Positions 56,229-64,000 of a stretch of DNA of 64,000 nt are shown piece by piece. Each line of letters begins with the position of its first letter. Position 1 is the stretch's first letter. The notes under the pieces are model-generated. The model was given only the letters and a program-made list of their open reading frames with translations, was not told the origin of the DNA and made no database searches. This DNA is from Acidobacteriota bacterium. Its GTDB lineage: Bacteria > Acidobacteriota > Blastocatellia > RBC074. Made by a program: the position numbers and the translations under genes. The DNA lies in the NCBI GenBank assembly GCA_018269055.1, contig JAFDVI010000039.1, forward strand, positions 112,411 to 176,410, written 5' to 3'.

Positions 56229-57368
56229 TTACGCGGGTTGAGGCTGTTCCTGTGGTTCTAATTTTAAGGATTCTTTGAGCGCGTAAATGGCAACTTCCAA
56301 TTGGTCGTCCGAAGGTTCACGCGTCGTCAGGTTTTGCAGCCAGATTCCCGGCAGCGTCATCAACCGGAAAATCGCTCCGGATTCTTTTTTGCCTGCGGCG
56401 CGGATGACTTCATAAGAAAGTCCTGCAATGACCGGAATCAGGGCGATGCGCGATAGCATATTCAGCAACAGCGAATCGAACTTAATGATCGAAAACAGCA
56501 CGATGGAAACCAGCATCACGACCATCAGGAAACTGGTTCCGCAGCGCGGATGTTGGCGCGGATGGCGGCGGGCATTGGCGACGGTCAAATCTTCGCCCTG
56601 TTCCCAGGTGAAGACGGTTTTGTGTTCCGCGCCGTGGTATTCAAACACACGTTTGATGTCGTTCAGCCGCGAAAACGCGTAAATCATCGTCAGGAAAAAT
56701 CCCATGCGGATGACGCCGTCAATCAGGTTGAAGGAAAACGATGGGCGAACAGGCTTCAAATACGCATGCAGCCAAGCCCAGGCCGCCTGGTACCAGGCTT
56801 GCCCGGCGGTTTGTTCAATTTGCGTTTGTGGCGCGTTGCCCCAGCCGAAGTAGATAAACATCACATTGGTCAACAATAACGGCAAAACGATGAACAGCAT
56901 GACGTTGAAAAACAGCGCGAACAGAATCGAACCCGCTGCCGTCGCCGTTGCGCCCGCCCCGCCGGATTTTTCCTTTGTTTCGGCTTTTGCAGGTTCGATA
57001 AATTCCCCGGATGGTTCAAACACGTGAGCCGTCGTTGCCAAAGCGCCGGTTGCCGCGGCGGCTTTCGCCACCTTTGCGGTCTCTTTTACTTTTTCTTCGG
57101 CTTCCGTTTGGTCTTCAAAAGCGACGGTCGCCGAGAAATTCAACGCCTTGATGCCGAGCAGCATGGAATGAATCAGCACCGCGCTGCCGCGCAGGACAGG
57201 AATCTTCAAGATCGGATATTTGTCGCTGAGTTTCGGCAGCGGCTCAGCTTTGTAAACGATGCTGCCATCCTGTTTGCGAACTGCCACGGCGTACGAATTC
57301 GGCGCGCGCATCATCACGCCTTCGATGACTGCCTGGCCGCCGACAATGATTTCTTTTTCCTGACTCAT
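56229..57368 (-). CDS. DUF1385 family membrane protein (YqhQ-like)
   Basis: A 379-residue membrane protein. The N-terminus is the family signature (EKEIIVGGQAVIEGVMMRAPNSYAVAVRK, then VLRGSAVLIHSMLLGIKALNFSA). A long Ala/Glu/Lys-rich insertion (about 90-140) interrupts it. The C-terminal half has several helices and EYHGAEHKTVFTWEQGEDL, RRHPRQHPRCGTSFL. DUF1385 often lies between rpmE and prfA, as here. The function is unknown; it is linked to the cell envelope by genome context. The start at 57368 has AGGTTG. Confidence 0.9.
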   Translation of the reverse strand: MSQEKEIIVGGQAVIEGVMMRAPNSYAVAVRKQDGSIVYKAEPLPKLSDKYPILKIPVLRGSAVLIHSMLLGIKALNFSATVAFEDQTEAEEKVKETAKVAKAAAATGALATTAHVFEPSGEFIEPAKAETKEKSGGAGATATAAGSILFALFFNVMLFIVLPLLLTNVMFIYFGWGNAPQTQIEQTAGQAWYQAAWAWLHAYLKPVRPSFSFNLIDGVIRMGFFLTMIYAFSRLNDIKRVFEYHGAEHKTVFTWEQGEDLTVANARRHPRQHPRCGTSFLMVVMLVSIVLFSIIKFDSLLLNMLSRIALIPVIAGLSYEVIRAAGKKESGAIFRLMTLPGIWLQNLTTREPSDDQLEVAIYALKESLKLEPQEQPQPA

Positions 57369-57396
57369 AACAACCTGCTTTATCGGAAAAATGAAA

Positions 57397-57571
57397 GCCA
57401 CAACGCAGCACGGATTTTATGTTTGCTGGCGCTCCTGCATAGCGGACAGGAATGCAATGCTCCGTGGCGTTGTGGCTTGGGATTCTAAGCTAACGATGAC
57501 CGCAAACAAATGCGGCTTGCAGATTACGGAATACAGACGGACAAGCGGCAACACCATGCTGCTCGTCCGTC
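57397..57571. repeat. Cluster of inverted repeats between rpmE and DUF1385
   Basis: GCCACAACGCAGCACGG (57397-57413) pairs with CCGTGGCGTTGTGGC (57462-57476), with two bases bulged. GACGGACAAGC (57536-57546) pairs with GCTCGTCCGTC (57561-57571), 10 of 11. A small CCGCA/TGCGG hairpin lies between. The set fills the 259-bp spacer. It could be an rpmE 3' end or a leader of the DUF1385-prfA-prmC genes. Confidence 0.45.
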
Positions 57572-57627
57572 AACCTTGAAGTGTTCAGTTGAAGCTTCAT
57601 TGCAAAACCGCAATCTGAAATTGGTAA

Positions 57628-57843
57628 TCAGGCCGCTGCCTGCGTCTTCTTACCGTATTTTTTCTGGAACCGTTCGACACGACCGGCGGTGTCCACCAAT
57701 TTCTGTTTGCCGGTGAAGAACGGATGGCAATTGGAACAGATTTCAACGGCCAACTCTTTTTTGGTCGAACGCGTCGTCCAAGTTGCGCCACAGGCGCAAT
57801 GCACCTTGCATTCAACGTAATTCGGATGGATTCCTTCTTTCAC
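57628..57843 (-). CDS. rpmE: 50S ribosomal protein L31
   Basis: A 71-residue protein of the zinc-type (C+) L31. Sequence after the start: KEGIHPNYVECKVHCACGATW, then EICSNCHPFFTGKQKLVDTAGRVERFQKKY. The Cys residues include a CxxC pair. The start is GTG at 57843, fixed by AAAGGAG 11 nt upstream; an apparent ATG at 57882 would put 13 extra residues ahead of the family N-terminus. It begins the cluster with DUF1385, prfA and prmC. Confidence 0.93.
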   Translation of the reverse strand: MKEGIHPNYVECKVHCACGATWTTRSTKKELAVEICSNCHPFFTGKQKLVDTAGRVERFQKKYGKKTQAAA

Positions 57844-58274
57844 TTTCAGTGTCTCCTTTGCTTTAACAATTATGCTTTCCAACCGCGGGCAGTGTCCGTC
57901 TGTCAGTACAAGCGAAAATCCACCACCAGCGGCAAATTGGAAAAGTAGCCGAAGCTTTCAGGCTCTGTCAAGCCGGGCTTTCGTTTGTTGATGGCTTCAT
58001 TCAATGACAGTGGCTCAATTCTTTGGCAGGGCATTTTGGAGAAGGGGCTAATGTTAAATCTCTCGTGGGTAAGCATTTGAAGGTGCGTGGGATTGGTTTT
58101 TACGTTGCAGTGGGATTGAGTTTCCCCTTGATTTTGGCGAAGGCAAATTCCTGAATTGGCAACGCCTCGGTCTTTCGGTTAGTATTGCGGTGGTTCAGGT
58201 CAGCCACTTGATGGTTGAATCAGTTACACAACAACAAATAAACAACAATCAAAGAGAGAGAGGCGATTTTGGAA
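57844..58274. other. 431-bp divergent spacer between rpmE and hfq
   Basis: No gene is visible. It must hold the promoter for rpmE and its cluster, and an hfq leader of unknown length. A purine-rich run (GAGAGAGAGG) just before hfq serves as ribosome site. Nothing else stands out. Confidence 0.5.
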
Positions 58275-58646
58275 ATGGACAACACTGCTCAACAGAATGT
58301 TCAAGATGCATTTTTGAACAATCTTCGTAAAGACCGCGTTAACGTGACAATTTATTTGATGGGAGGGGTCAAACTGACAGGCAAGATTCGCAGCTTCGAC
58401 AAATTTTCGCTCGTGTTGGAATCAGGAAATCTGGAACAGTTGATCTTCAAACATGCGATTTCCACCATTTCGGTACCGCGTGGCAGTTTCCATCATCCAC
58501 GCCCTGAAGGCATTAACCAACACAGTTCAGGTTCGGCCGGTTCTTCCGGTTCCAGCGGTCCGGCATTAACACCGATATCCGTGCCCGCCGGCGGAGGTTC
58601 TTCCTCGCCGTCCGGGGCTTCGGGATCGGCTGCATCCGGAAGCTAA
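58275..58646 (+). CDS. hfq: RNA-binding protein Hfq
   Basis: A 123-residue Hfq. The Sm core (about 1-72) has VQDAFLNNLRKDRVNVTIYLMGGVKLTGKI with Sm1, and Sm2 IFKHAISTISV. It should form a hexamer that brings small RNAs and mRNAs together. The tail from about residue 75 is Ser/Gly-rich and disordered (GSAGSSGSSGPALTP and further), longer than in many Hfq proteins. ATG 58275 is preferred; TTG 58269, six bases upstream, is also near the ribosome site. Confidence 0.95.
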   Translation: MDNTAQQNVQDAFLNNLRKDRVNVTIYLMGGVKLTGKIRSFDKFSLVLESGNLEQLIFKHAISTISVPRGSFHHPRPEGINQHSSGSAGSSGSSGPALTPISVPAGGGSSSPSGASGSAASGS

Positions 58647-58674
58647 ATCAACCATCAAGGCACGATCAAACCCG

Positions 58675-58715
58675 AAGCTTCAGTCAGAACCAATCCATCT
58701 GGCTGAAGCTTTTTC
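58675..58715 (+). terminator. Rho-independent terminator after hfq
   Basis: AAGCTTCAGTCAGA and TCTGGCTGAAGCTT pair at 13 of 14 around a 9-nt loop, followed by TTT. It lies just before the P-loop gene. Confidence 0.8.
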
Positions 58716-58737
58716 TATGTAATCCAAATCAAAACCC

Positions 58738-59298
58738 ATGAAGAACATCGGACTTTGCGGGGCGCATCGCACGGGAAAAACCACTTTGGCGATGGAACTC
58801 GCCCGACTGACGGGAAGACAGTTCGTCAGAACCCGCGTGACGGAAATTTTCAAACAACACGGGCTTCATGCCGCCCAGGAAATGGATTTTGAGACGCGGC
58901 TGCGAATTCAGTATCGAATCCTGGAAGCCTGTGAAAGCGATTGGCAAAACGCCGCATCGGAATTTGTCACGGATCGCACCCCAGTGGATTTTCTGGCTTA
59001 CACGCTGGGCGATGTGCAGGGCAAAACCGAAGTCAACTGTGCGGACTTCGACCAGTACATTGAGCGCTGTTTTAATTTGACCAATGCTTTTTTCGCTACG
59101 CTGGTGATTTTGCAGCCAGGCATTCCCTTGACAGAAGCCGAAGGCAAAGCCGCGCTCAATCAGGCCTACATTGAACACATCAACAGTCTGGTGATCGGTC
59201 TTTGCCACGACCAGCGCGTGGAAAGCCGGGTCATCACCTTGAATCGGGAAGTGATTACATTGGATGAACGCATTCGCATCATTTCTGCGGCATTGTAA
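58738..59298 (+). CDS. P-loop NTPase, nucleoside/nicotinamide-kinase-like (AAA_28 type)
   Basis: A 186-residue protein. Walker A is GAHRTGKTTLAM (residues 8-19, Lys14). A second motif EFVTDRTPVDFLAYTLGD (about 77-95) matches the DRTPxD signature of NadR/Ttd14-like kinase domains. The rest has an Asp/Arg-rich lid. Such proteins phosphorylate small nucleoside-like substrates; the exact substrate is unknown. It has no obvious ribosome site and lies after the hfq terminator, so it is probably transcribed on its own. Confidence 0.8.
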   Translation: MKNIGLCGAHRTGKTTLAMELARLTGRQFVRTRVTEIFKQHGLHAAQEMDFETRLRIQYRILEACESDWQNAASEFVTDRTPVDFLAYTLGDVQGKTEVNCADFDQYIERCFNLTNAFFATLVILQPGIPLTEAEGKAALNQAYIEHINSLVIGLCHDQRVESRVITLNREVITLDERIRIISAAL

Positions 59299-59385
59299 CT
59301 GCAATCCGGCTAACGCTATCATCCGCCTCGCTTGACCGGTTGATCCCAACCACAAACCCATTCAACCCATACACACGGAGGAGTT

Positions 59386-62300
59386 ATGCGCCCATTCACG
59401 CTCAAAGCCTGCGTACTGTTGATCAGTATTGCTGTGGCGATGGCTGCGGTTGTCGTTGACTGGTCCCAGAAGGCCAGCGCTCAAGAACAAGCGAAAAATG
59501 ATGAACAGAAAACGGAGAAGAAAGACGGACTGATTTTGAAGCCCGAAGGCAAAATTTCGTTCACGACCGATGAAGGAACCTGGATGTCGTTGGACGTTTC
59601 GCCCGATGGCCAGACCATCGTCTTTGACCTTGCCGGCGATATTTACACGATGCCAATCGTGGGCGGCGAAGCCAAACGGATTGTTGGCGGCGACCTCGGA
59701 TTTGAATCGCAACCCAAATTTTCGCCTGACGGCAAACTGATCGCATTTATCAGTGACCGCAGCGGAGGCGAAAATCTGTACATCTGCAAACCCGACGGCA
59801 GCGACATCAAACCCATCACCAAAGGACGCGGCAATGACATTACCTATTACCTTTCTCCATCGTGGACGCCTGATGGAAACTACATCATCGCTTCGCGTTC
59901 GGATCGCGGCATCGGCACATATCATCCCTACATGTGGCACAAGGATGGCGGCACGGGTGTCAGTATCGGCCCGCCACCACCACCTCCGCCCGCGCCTGGT
60001 CAGGGCGGCGGGCAACAGTCCCCGCCACTGAACAAAATGGGGGCGGTCGCTTCGCCCGATGGCCAATACGTTTACTGGGCACAACGCACGAACGCATTCA
60101 GTTACAACGTGCAATTTCCGCTTTGGCAGATTTACCGATTCAACCGCGAAACCAGCGAAACGACGCGGCTGACCAATGTGCAAGGTTCGGCGATGCGTCC
60201 GGTGCTTTCGCCCGATGGCAAGCATCTGATTTATGCCACGCGCTATCAATTGCAAACGGCTCTGCGTGTGCGCGACCTGGAAACAAACGAAGAACGCTGG
60301 CTGATCAGCCATGTCACGCGTGACGATCAGGAATCACGAGCCACGCGCGACACCTTTCCCGGTTATGCCTTCACGCCCGACGGCAAATCGCTGATCCTCA
60401 CGATTGATGGCAAAATCAAGCGCGTGGATTTTGCCACCGGTGCAGCCTCCATGATTCCATTCACAGCCAAAGTTGACGTAGACATCGCCGCGCGGTTGCA
60501 TTTCGATTACAAAGTGGATGACGGGCCAGGCATCAAGGCGCGATTGATTCGCTATCCGGCACTCTCGCCCGATGGCCGCCGCGTCGCGTTCACCGCTTTC
60601 AACAAGTTGTACGTGATGCCACTCGAAGCCAACGCCAAACCGCAGCGGCTGACGAACCTGTCGGTCGGCGAATTCATGCCTGCCTGGTCGCCCGATGGCG
60701 CGTATGTGGCCTTTGCGACCTGGACGCGCGAAGGCGGGCACATCTATCGCGTGCCAAGCGCAGGTGGAACGCCGGAGCAATTGACGCGGCGTGCGGCGTA
60801 TTACTCCTTCCCCTGTTATTCGCCTGACAACACGAAGATCGTCTTCACCTACGGCGCAATCAGCGATCAGTTGTTTGCCGACCTGCACGAAGACGACAGC
60901 TTCCATTCCCCGGAGGAAGCTGTGTTACACGGACGTACTGACAACGAAATCAACGGCGTGGGCGGCACAGGAATACGCGAATTGCGCTACATTGCGGCGA
61001 CAGGCGGCGATTCAACCGTCATTACTGCGGCGGAAGGTGGACAGCAACCACATTTCAGCAATGACCCGCAACGCGTTTATTACACGACAGGACAGGGATT
61101 GGCTTCGGTGCGGTTGGACGGTTTCGACAAACGCGTGCATTTGAAAGTCACTGGCAGCGGAGCGCCGCCGCAGCAGGCTGCGGCTGATGAGATGCGCATT
61201 TCGCCGGACGGCACGCGCGCCTTCGTTTCGCTGCAAACCAAGCACTACCTTGTGACAATTCCCAAAGCTGGCAAGGAAACGGTGAACGTCAGTATCACGG
61301 GCGCATCGCCAAACACGACTGTGCCGGTGAAAAAGATGTCCGCCGATGGCGGCGATTACCTGATGTGGACACCCGACGGCAAAGCGGTTACCTGGTCGTG
61401 GGGAACGAAGTTTTATCGCCAGGCTGTAGATGCCGACAAACCGGAAGCGTTCGATGCCATAGTCGAAGCCGCCCGCGTCAAACCTTCGGGCAAAATCATC
61501 CTGACCGGCGCTCGCGTCATTACGATGAAGGGCGACGAAGTGCTGGAACGCGGTGATATCACGATTGTTGACAATCGCATTGTCGAAATTAAAGCCAGTA
61601 CGCCTTTGCCATCCGGCAAGAACATCAGGAAGCAGGCTGCGACATCATTTCCCGCCGATGCCAAAGTGATTGATGTCACGGGCAAAACGATCATCCCCGG
61701 CCTGGTGGACGTGCACGCCCACATGCGTCCGCCGCGCAACGTACATCAGACGCAGGTCTGGGCATATCTGGCAAATCTGGCTTACGGCGTCACGACCACG
61801 CGCGACCCGCAACCTTCGACAACGGACGTTTATGCATACGCCGATCTTGTCGAGACGGGTGAAATCGTCGGCCCGCGCATTCTGACCACCGGCCCCGGCG
61901 TGTTTTCCAACGACGGTTTGACCGACAAGGACACCGCGCGCAATTACATCAAACGTTACCGCGAGGCTTATCAAACCGACACTTTGAAGGAATATGTCAC
62001 GGGCGACCGCCTCGTGCGCCAATGGGTTGCGGCTGCCTGCCAGGAATTCAAAATCACGCCGACGACCGAAGGCGCGCTGGATATGAAACTCGATCTGACG
62101 CAGATGATGGATGGATATTCCGGCAGCGAGCACGCACTGCCGATTCAGCCGCTGTACAAAGACATGGCCGAGTTCGTCGCGCAAACCAAGACGTTTTACA
62201 CGCCGACGCTGCTGGTCGCGTATGGCGCGCCGTGGACGGAAAACTATTTCTTCCAAAACACCGATGTGGTGAATAACAAAAAACTGGCGCGTTTCGTGCC

Positions 62301-62757
62301 GATGGAATTGCTTAACGGCATGTTGCGGCGACGCGCCCAATGGTTCCATCCCGACGAATATGGTTACAAAGGCATCGCCGCAGGCGCGGCAAAAGTCGTC
62401 CGAGCAGGCGGGCGCGTAGGCCTTGGCGGTCACGGCCAGATGCAAGGCATCGGTTGTCATTGGGAACTCTGGGCGCTGCAATCCGGCGGATTGACGCCGC
62501 ACGAAGCGTTGCGGGTGGCGACACTTTTCGGCGCCGAAGCGATTGGCCTGAACCGCGACATCGGGTCTCTGGAACCGGGCAAGCTGGCCGATCTGATTGT
62601 GTTGGATCAAAACCCGCTGACCGACATTCGCAACACGAACACGATTCGCTTTGTGATGAAAAACGGCGAACTTTACGAAGGCGACACGCTGGATCAGGTT
62701 TGGCCCGCTCAACGCAAACTGGAAAAACAATACTGGTGGGATCGCGAACCGAAGTAG
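59386..62757 (+). CDS. Exported TolB-propeller/amidohydrolase fusion protein
   Basis: A 1123-residue exported protein (signal peptide to about ASAQ, residue 33). The first ~650 residues form a TolB/WD40-like (PD40) propeller: repeats such as SPDGQTIVFDLAGDIYTMP, SPDGKLIAFISDRSGGENLYI, SPDGRRVAFTAFNKLYVMP, SPDGAYVAFATWTREGGHIYRV. The rest is an amidohydrolase with the metal motif GLVDVHAHMR, GVTTTRDPQ, the GSEHALPI His and the late GGHGQMQGIGCHWELWALQSGG. It probably hydrolyses a cyclic amide or peptide-like substrate in the periplasm. A strong GGAGGAG precedes the start. A Pro-rich loop (PPPPPPAP) lies at about 200. Relatives are numerous in Acidobacteria and Bacteroidetes. Confidence 0.93.
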   Translation: MRPFTLKACVLLISIAVAMAAVVVDWSQKASAQEQAKNDEQKTEKKDGLILKPEGKISFTTDEGTWMSLDVSPDGQTIVFDLAGDIYTMPIVGGEAKRIVGGDLGFESQPKFSPDGKLIAFISDRSGGENLYICKPDGSDIKPITKGRGNDITYYLSPSWTPDGNYIIASRSDRGIGTYHPYMWHKDGGTGVSIGPPPPPPPAPGQGGGQQSPPLNKMGAVASPDGQYVYWAQRTNAFSYNVQFPLWQIYRFNRETSETTRLTNVQGSAMRPVLSPDGKHLIYATRYQLQTALRVRDLETNEERWLISHVTRDDQESRATRDTFPGYAFTPDGKSLILTIDGKIKRVDFATGAASMIPFTAKVDVDIAARLHFDYKVDDGPGIKARLIRYPALSPDGRRVAFTAFNKLYVMPLEANAKPQRLTNLSVGEFMPAWSPDGAYVAFATWTREGGHIYRVPSAGGTPEQLTRRAAYYSFPCYSPDNTKIVFTYGAISDQLFADLHEDDSFHSPEEAVLHGRTDNEINGVGGTGIRELRYIAATGGDSTVITAAEGGQQPHFSNDPQRVYYTTGQGLASVRLDGFDKRVHLKVTGSGAPPQQAAADEMRISPDGTRAFVSLQTKHYLVTIPKAGKETVNVSITGASPNTTVPVKKMSADGGDYLMWTPDGKAVTWSWGTKFYRQAVDADKPEAFDAIVEAARVKPSGKIILTGARVITMKGDEVLERGDITIVDNRIVEIKASTPLPSGKNIRKQAATSFPADAKVIDVTGKTIIPGLVDVHAHMRPPRNVHQTQVWAYLANLAYGVTTTRDPQPSTTDVYAYADLVETGEIVGPRILTTGPGVFSNDGLTDKDTARNYIKRYREAYQTDTLKEYVTGDRLVRQWVAAACQEFKITPTTEGALDMKLDLTQMMDGYSGSEHALPIQPLYKDMAEFVAQTKTFYTPTLLVAYGAPWTENYFFQNTDVVNNKKLARFVPMELLNGMLRRRAQWFHPDEYGYKGIAAGAAKVVRAGGRVGLGGHGQMQGIGCHWELWALQSGGLTPHEALRVATLFGAEAIGLNRDIGSLEPGKLADLIVLDQNPLTDIRNTNTIRFVMKNGELYEGDTLDQVWPAQRKLEKQYWWDREPK

Positions 62758-62780
62758 ATTCCGTCAAGAGTTTTGAATCT

Positions 62781-62824
62781 GTGGGCAGGTGACGCCGGAT
62801 GGTTTGTCACCTGCCCACTTTGTT
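62781..62824. terminator. Bidirectional terminator-like hairpin
   Basis: GTGGGCAGGTGAC (62781-62793) and GTCACCTGCCCAC (62806-62818) form a perfect 13-bp stem, loop 12 nt, followed by TTTGTT. It lies between two convergent genes, amidohydrolase (+) and DUF1348 (-). Confidence 0.8.
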
Positions 62825-63254
62825 AGCCGGGAATTTTTGTTCGATACCGCCGTTCCGATTCTTTGATGGGATAATCGTTGGCGCTCATATCGCGGCGTCG
62901 CATCAATCCTTCTTCGTCAAATTCCCAATGTTCATTGCCGTGAGTGCGAAACCACTGGCCGGTCGCGTCGTGCCATTCGTACTCAAATCGCACGGAAATG
63001 CGGTTGTCAGTAAATGCCCACAACTCTTTCATCAAACGATAATCCAATTCCTTTGCCCATTTGCGTCGCAGGAACCCCTTGATTGCGTCGCGCCCAACAA
63101 AAAACTCCGTGCGATTGCGCCATTCGGAATCCGGCGTGTAAGCCAGCGCGACGCGTTCGGGATCGCGCGAATTCCAAGCGGCTTCTGCGGCCTGGACTTT
63201 GGCGCGCGCGGTTTCGAGCGTGAACGGTGGTTTGATGATTGGCCTTTGCATCAT
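62823..63254 (-). CDS. DUF1348 (NTF2/SnoaL-like) protein
   Basis: A 143-residue protein of the DUF1348 family, an NTF2-like alpha+beta cone. The signature runs AEAAWNSRDPERVALAYTPDSEWRNRTEF, then GRDAIKGFLRRKWAKELDYRLMKELWAF and GNEHWEFDEEGLMRRRDMSANDYPI. The fold binds small hydrophobic ligands; the function is unknown. Its start overlaps the stop of the upstream PNPOx-fold gene by 4 nt (ATGA), so the two are translated together. Confidence 0.92.
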   Translation of the reverse strand: MMQRPIIKPPFTLETARAKVQAAEAAWNSRDPERVALAYTPDSEWRNRTEFFVGRDAIKGFLRRKWAKELDYRLMKELWAFTDNRISVRFEYEWHDATGQWFRTHGNEHWEFDEEGLMRRRDMSANDYPIKESERRYRTKIPG

Positions 63255-63877
63255 TTTTTTCCTCCTTCCAGTTCTGTTTTGAGGCGAGTAATTTCAGCCT
63301 CCAGATTGGCAATGTGTTCGTACAGCGGCGCGTTCAACTCGCGAATTTCCTCCACGGTGAACCGCGGCGTGATGTGTTGTGGGCAATTCCAGTCAAAGGC
63401 TTCCAGATGCAATACCATCGCGCGTTCCACTTTTGCGTCGTAACTCGCGTCTTGCAACCTGGCGATCAGTTCAGGAGCATCTTTTGCTTCGACGATTTCG
63501 ATGCGCGCGTAAATTTTCAACCGCTGGCGGTGCGCGTAATCCATCAAAATCAATGCCGCTTTGTCGTTGCGGTCAAGATTGCCGACGCTGATGTATTGCA
63601 GGTTGCCGCGAAAATCTGCGTATGCCAGTGTCTTTGAATCCAAGACCTTCAAAAATCCCTTTGGCCCGCCGCGAAATTGCACATACGGAAATCCGCTTTC
63701 CCCAACCGTTGCCAGGTAAAATCCGTCACGTTCGGCGATGAACTCAGCTTCATTGTCGCCGACTTCTGTTCCGCGCTCCTGCGCTTCCACGCGAGCATAC
63801 GATTTTCGCGAACCGTATTTCTCCTGCTGGGCCTTGACGCTGTCCGAAAATGCAATCTCGCCAAAGTTTCGTGCCAT
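63251..63877 (-). CDS. Pyridoxamine 5'-phosphate oxidase-fold protein, C-terminal coiled-coil
   Basis: A 208-residue protein. The split-barrel core is clear: ERDGFYLATVGESGFPYVQFRGGPKGFL, ADFRGNLQYISVGNLDRNDKAALILMDYA. The N-terminus (MARNFGEIAFSDSVKAQQEKYGSRKSYAR) and the C-terminal coiled coil (ELNAPLYEHIANLEAEITRLKTELEGG) fit a family with a cytosolic oxidoreductase role. The start at 63877 has AAGGTG; an extension to 63994 is rejected. It is coupled to the DUF1348 gene. It shares only the fold with the PNPOx-type gene at 2537. Confidence 0.88.
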   Translation of the reverse strand: MARNFGEIAFSDSVKAQQEKYGSRKSYARVEAQERGTEVGDNEAEFIAERDGFYLATVGESGFPYVQFRGGPKGFLKVLDSKTLAYADFRGNLQYISVGNLDRNDKAALILMDYAHRQRLKIYARIEIVEAKDAPELIARLQDASYDAKVERAMVLHLEAFDWNCPQHITPRFTVEEIRELNAPLYEHIANLEAEITRLKTELEGGKK

Positions 63878-63902
63878 CTGCTTCACCTTTCGGGCTGTAA
63901 AG

Positions 63903-63936
63903 CCAAGGCCGAACCATCGAACCGGTTCAGCCTTGG
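63903..63936 (-). terminator. Inverted repeat between two minus-strand genes, possible terminator
   Basis: CCAAGGCCGAACC (63903-63915) and GGTTCAGCCTTGG (63924-63936) pair at 12 of 13 around an 8-nt loop. It lies between the partial upstream gene and the PNPOx-fold gene. The following T-run is weak (CTTTA on the minus strand). Confidence 0.45.
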
Positions 63937-63947
63937 CAAATTGGTCG

Positions 63948-64000
63948 TCAGCCGATTTTGCGTTTCGCGAAAAATTCGCGAATGCGAGCGGCAATCGCCG
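63948..64000 (-). CDS. C-terminal end of an unidentified protein (truncated by window edge)
   Basis: On the minus strand the last 16 codons read AIAARIREFFAKRKIG and then stop at 63948-63950. A basic helix of this kind ends many hydrolases and reductases, but nothing more can be said. It is supported only by the open frame, the terminator-like hairpin just after it and the same direction as the next gene. Confidence 0.4.
   Translation of the reverse strand, partial: AIAARIREFFAKRKIG

Overview
The window is about 64 kb of a mid-GC (mid-50s percent by eye, not computed) Gram-negative chromosome, most likely an Acidobacteriota member of the Blastocatellia type. The lineage markers are protein families: two very large secreted proteins ending in the Solibacter-type C-terminal domain (Soli_Cterm), two Oar-like TonB-dependent receptors with carboxypeptidase-regulatory N-domains, a short-type ECF sigma factor next to a membrane Ser/Thr kinase, a CRTAC1/UnbV protein followed by a multihaem cytochrome, and many TPR proteins. 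There are no phage, transposase, CRISPR, rRNA or tRNA genes. This is a vertically organised chromosome region sprinkled with short palindromic elements.

Layout. 0-3 kb: end of a glycosyltransferase, an alpha/beta hydrolase, a WYL regulator and a flavin/PNPOx-fold protein. 3-7 kb: a palindromic element, a secreted Asp-box propeller protein, a beta-barrel protein and a small membrane protein. 7.5-12.2 kb: ECF sigma factor, receptor-like Ser/Thr kinase and a secreted caspase-fold protein whose catalytic Cys is Phe. 12.2-18.3 kb (minus strand): YhbH/DUF444 and PrkA kinase, then truB overlapping an unknown gene with a PD-(D/E)XK signature. 18.5-21.7 kb: likely operon of a zinc-ribbon protein, site-2 protease, CBS protein and O-antigen ligase. 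21.9-26.4 kb: ECF sigma factor, exported intradiol dioxygenase-like protein, HC2/FecR anti-sigma factor and two unknown exported proteins, closed by a strong terminator. 26.6-29.3 kb: metG and a cupin. 29.4-32.3 kb: CRTAC1 protein and a seven-haem cytochrome c, translationally coupled.

32.3-42.8 kb (minus strand) holds two tandem modules, each an Oar-like receptor, a near-identical terminator hairpin, and a TPR protein. The receptors share several exactly identical tracts of 124-145 bp, a sign of gene conversion. 43-46 kb: acpS and pgeF start head to head 7 bp apart, followed by a TlpA-like thioredoxin and a small membrane protein. 46.4-53.9 kb: one 2488-residue secreted protein with an Asp-box propeller, eight BACON-like domains interleaved with six pre-peptidase-like domains, and a Soli_Cterm tail. 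Upstream of it is an array of operator-like repeats at 22-23 bp spacing. 54.2-57.8 kb: the translation cluster rpmE, DUF1385, prfA, prmC. 58.3-62.8 kb: hfq, a P-loop protein and a secreted TolB-propeller/amidohydrolase fusion. The window ends with a DUF1348 gene, a second PNPOx-fold gene and the tail of another gene.

Starts were moved inward from the longest frame wherever a Shine-Dalgarno sequence, signal peptide or family N-terminus argued for it. The strongest leads are the pseudo-caspase signalling module, the giant alternating-domain protein with its operator array, and the symmetric palindromic elements, especially one whose two hairpin loops are exactly complementary.
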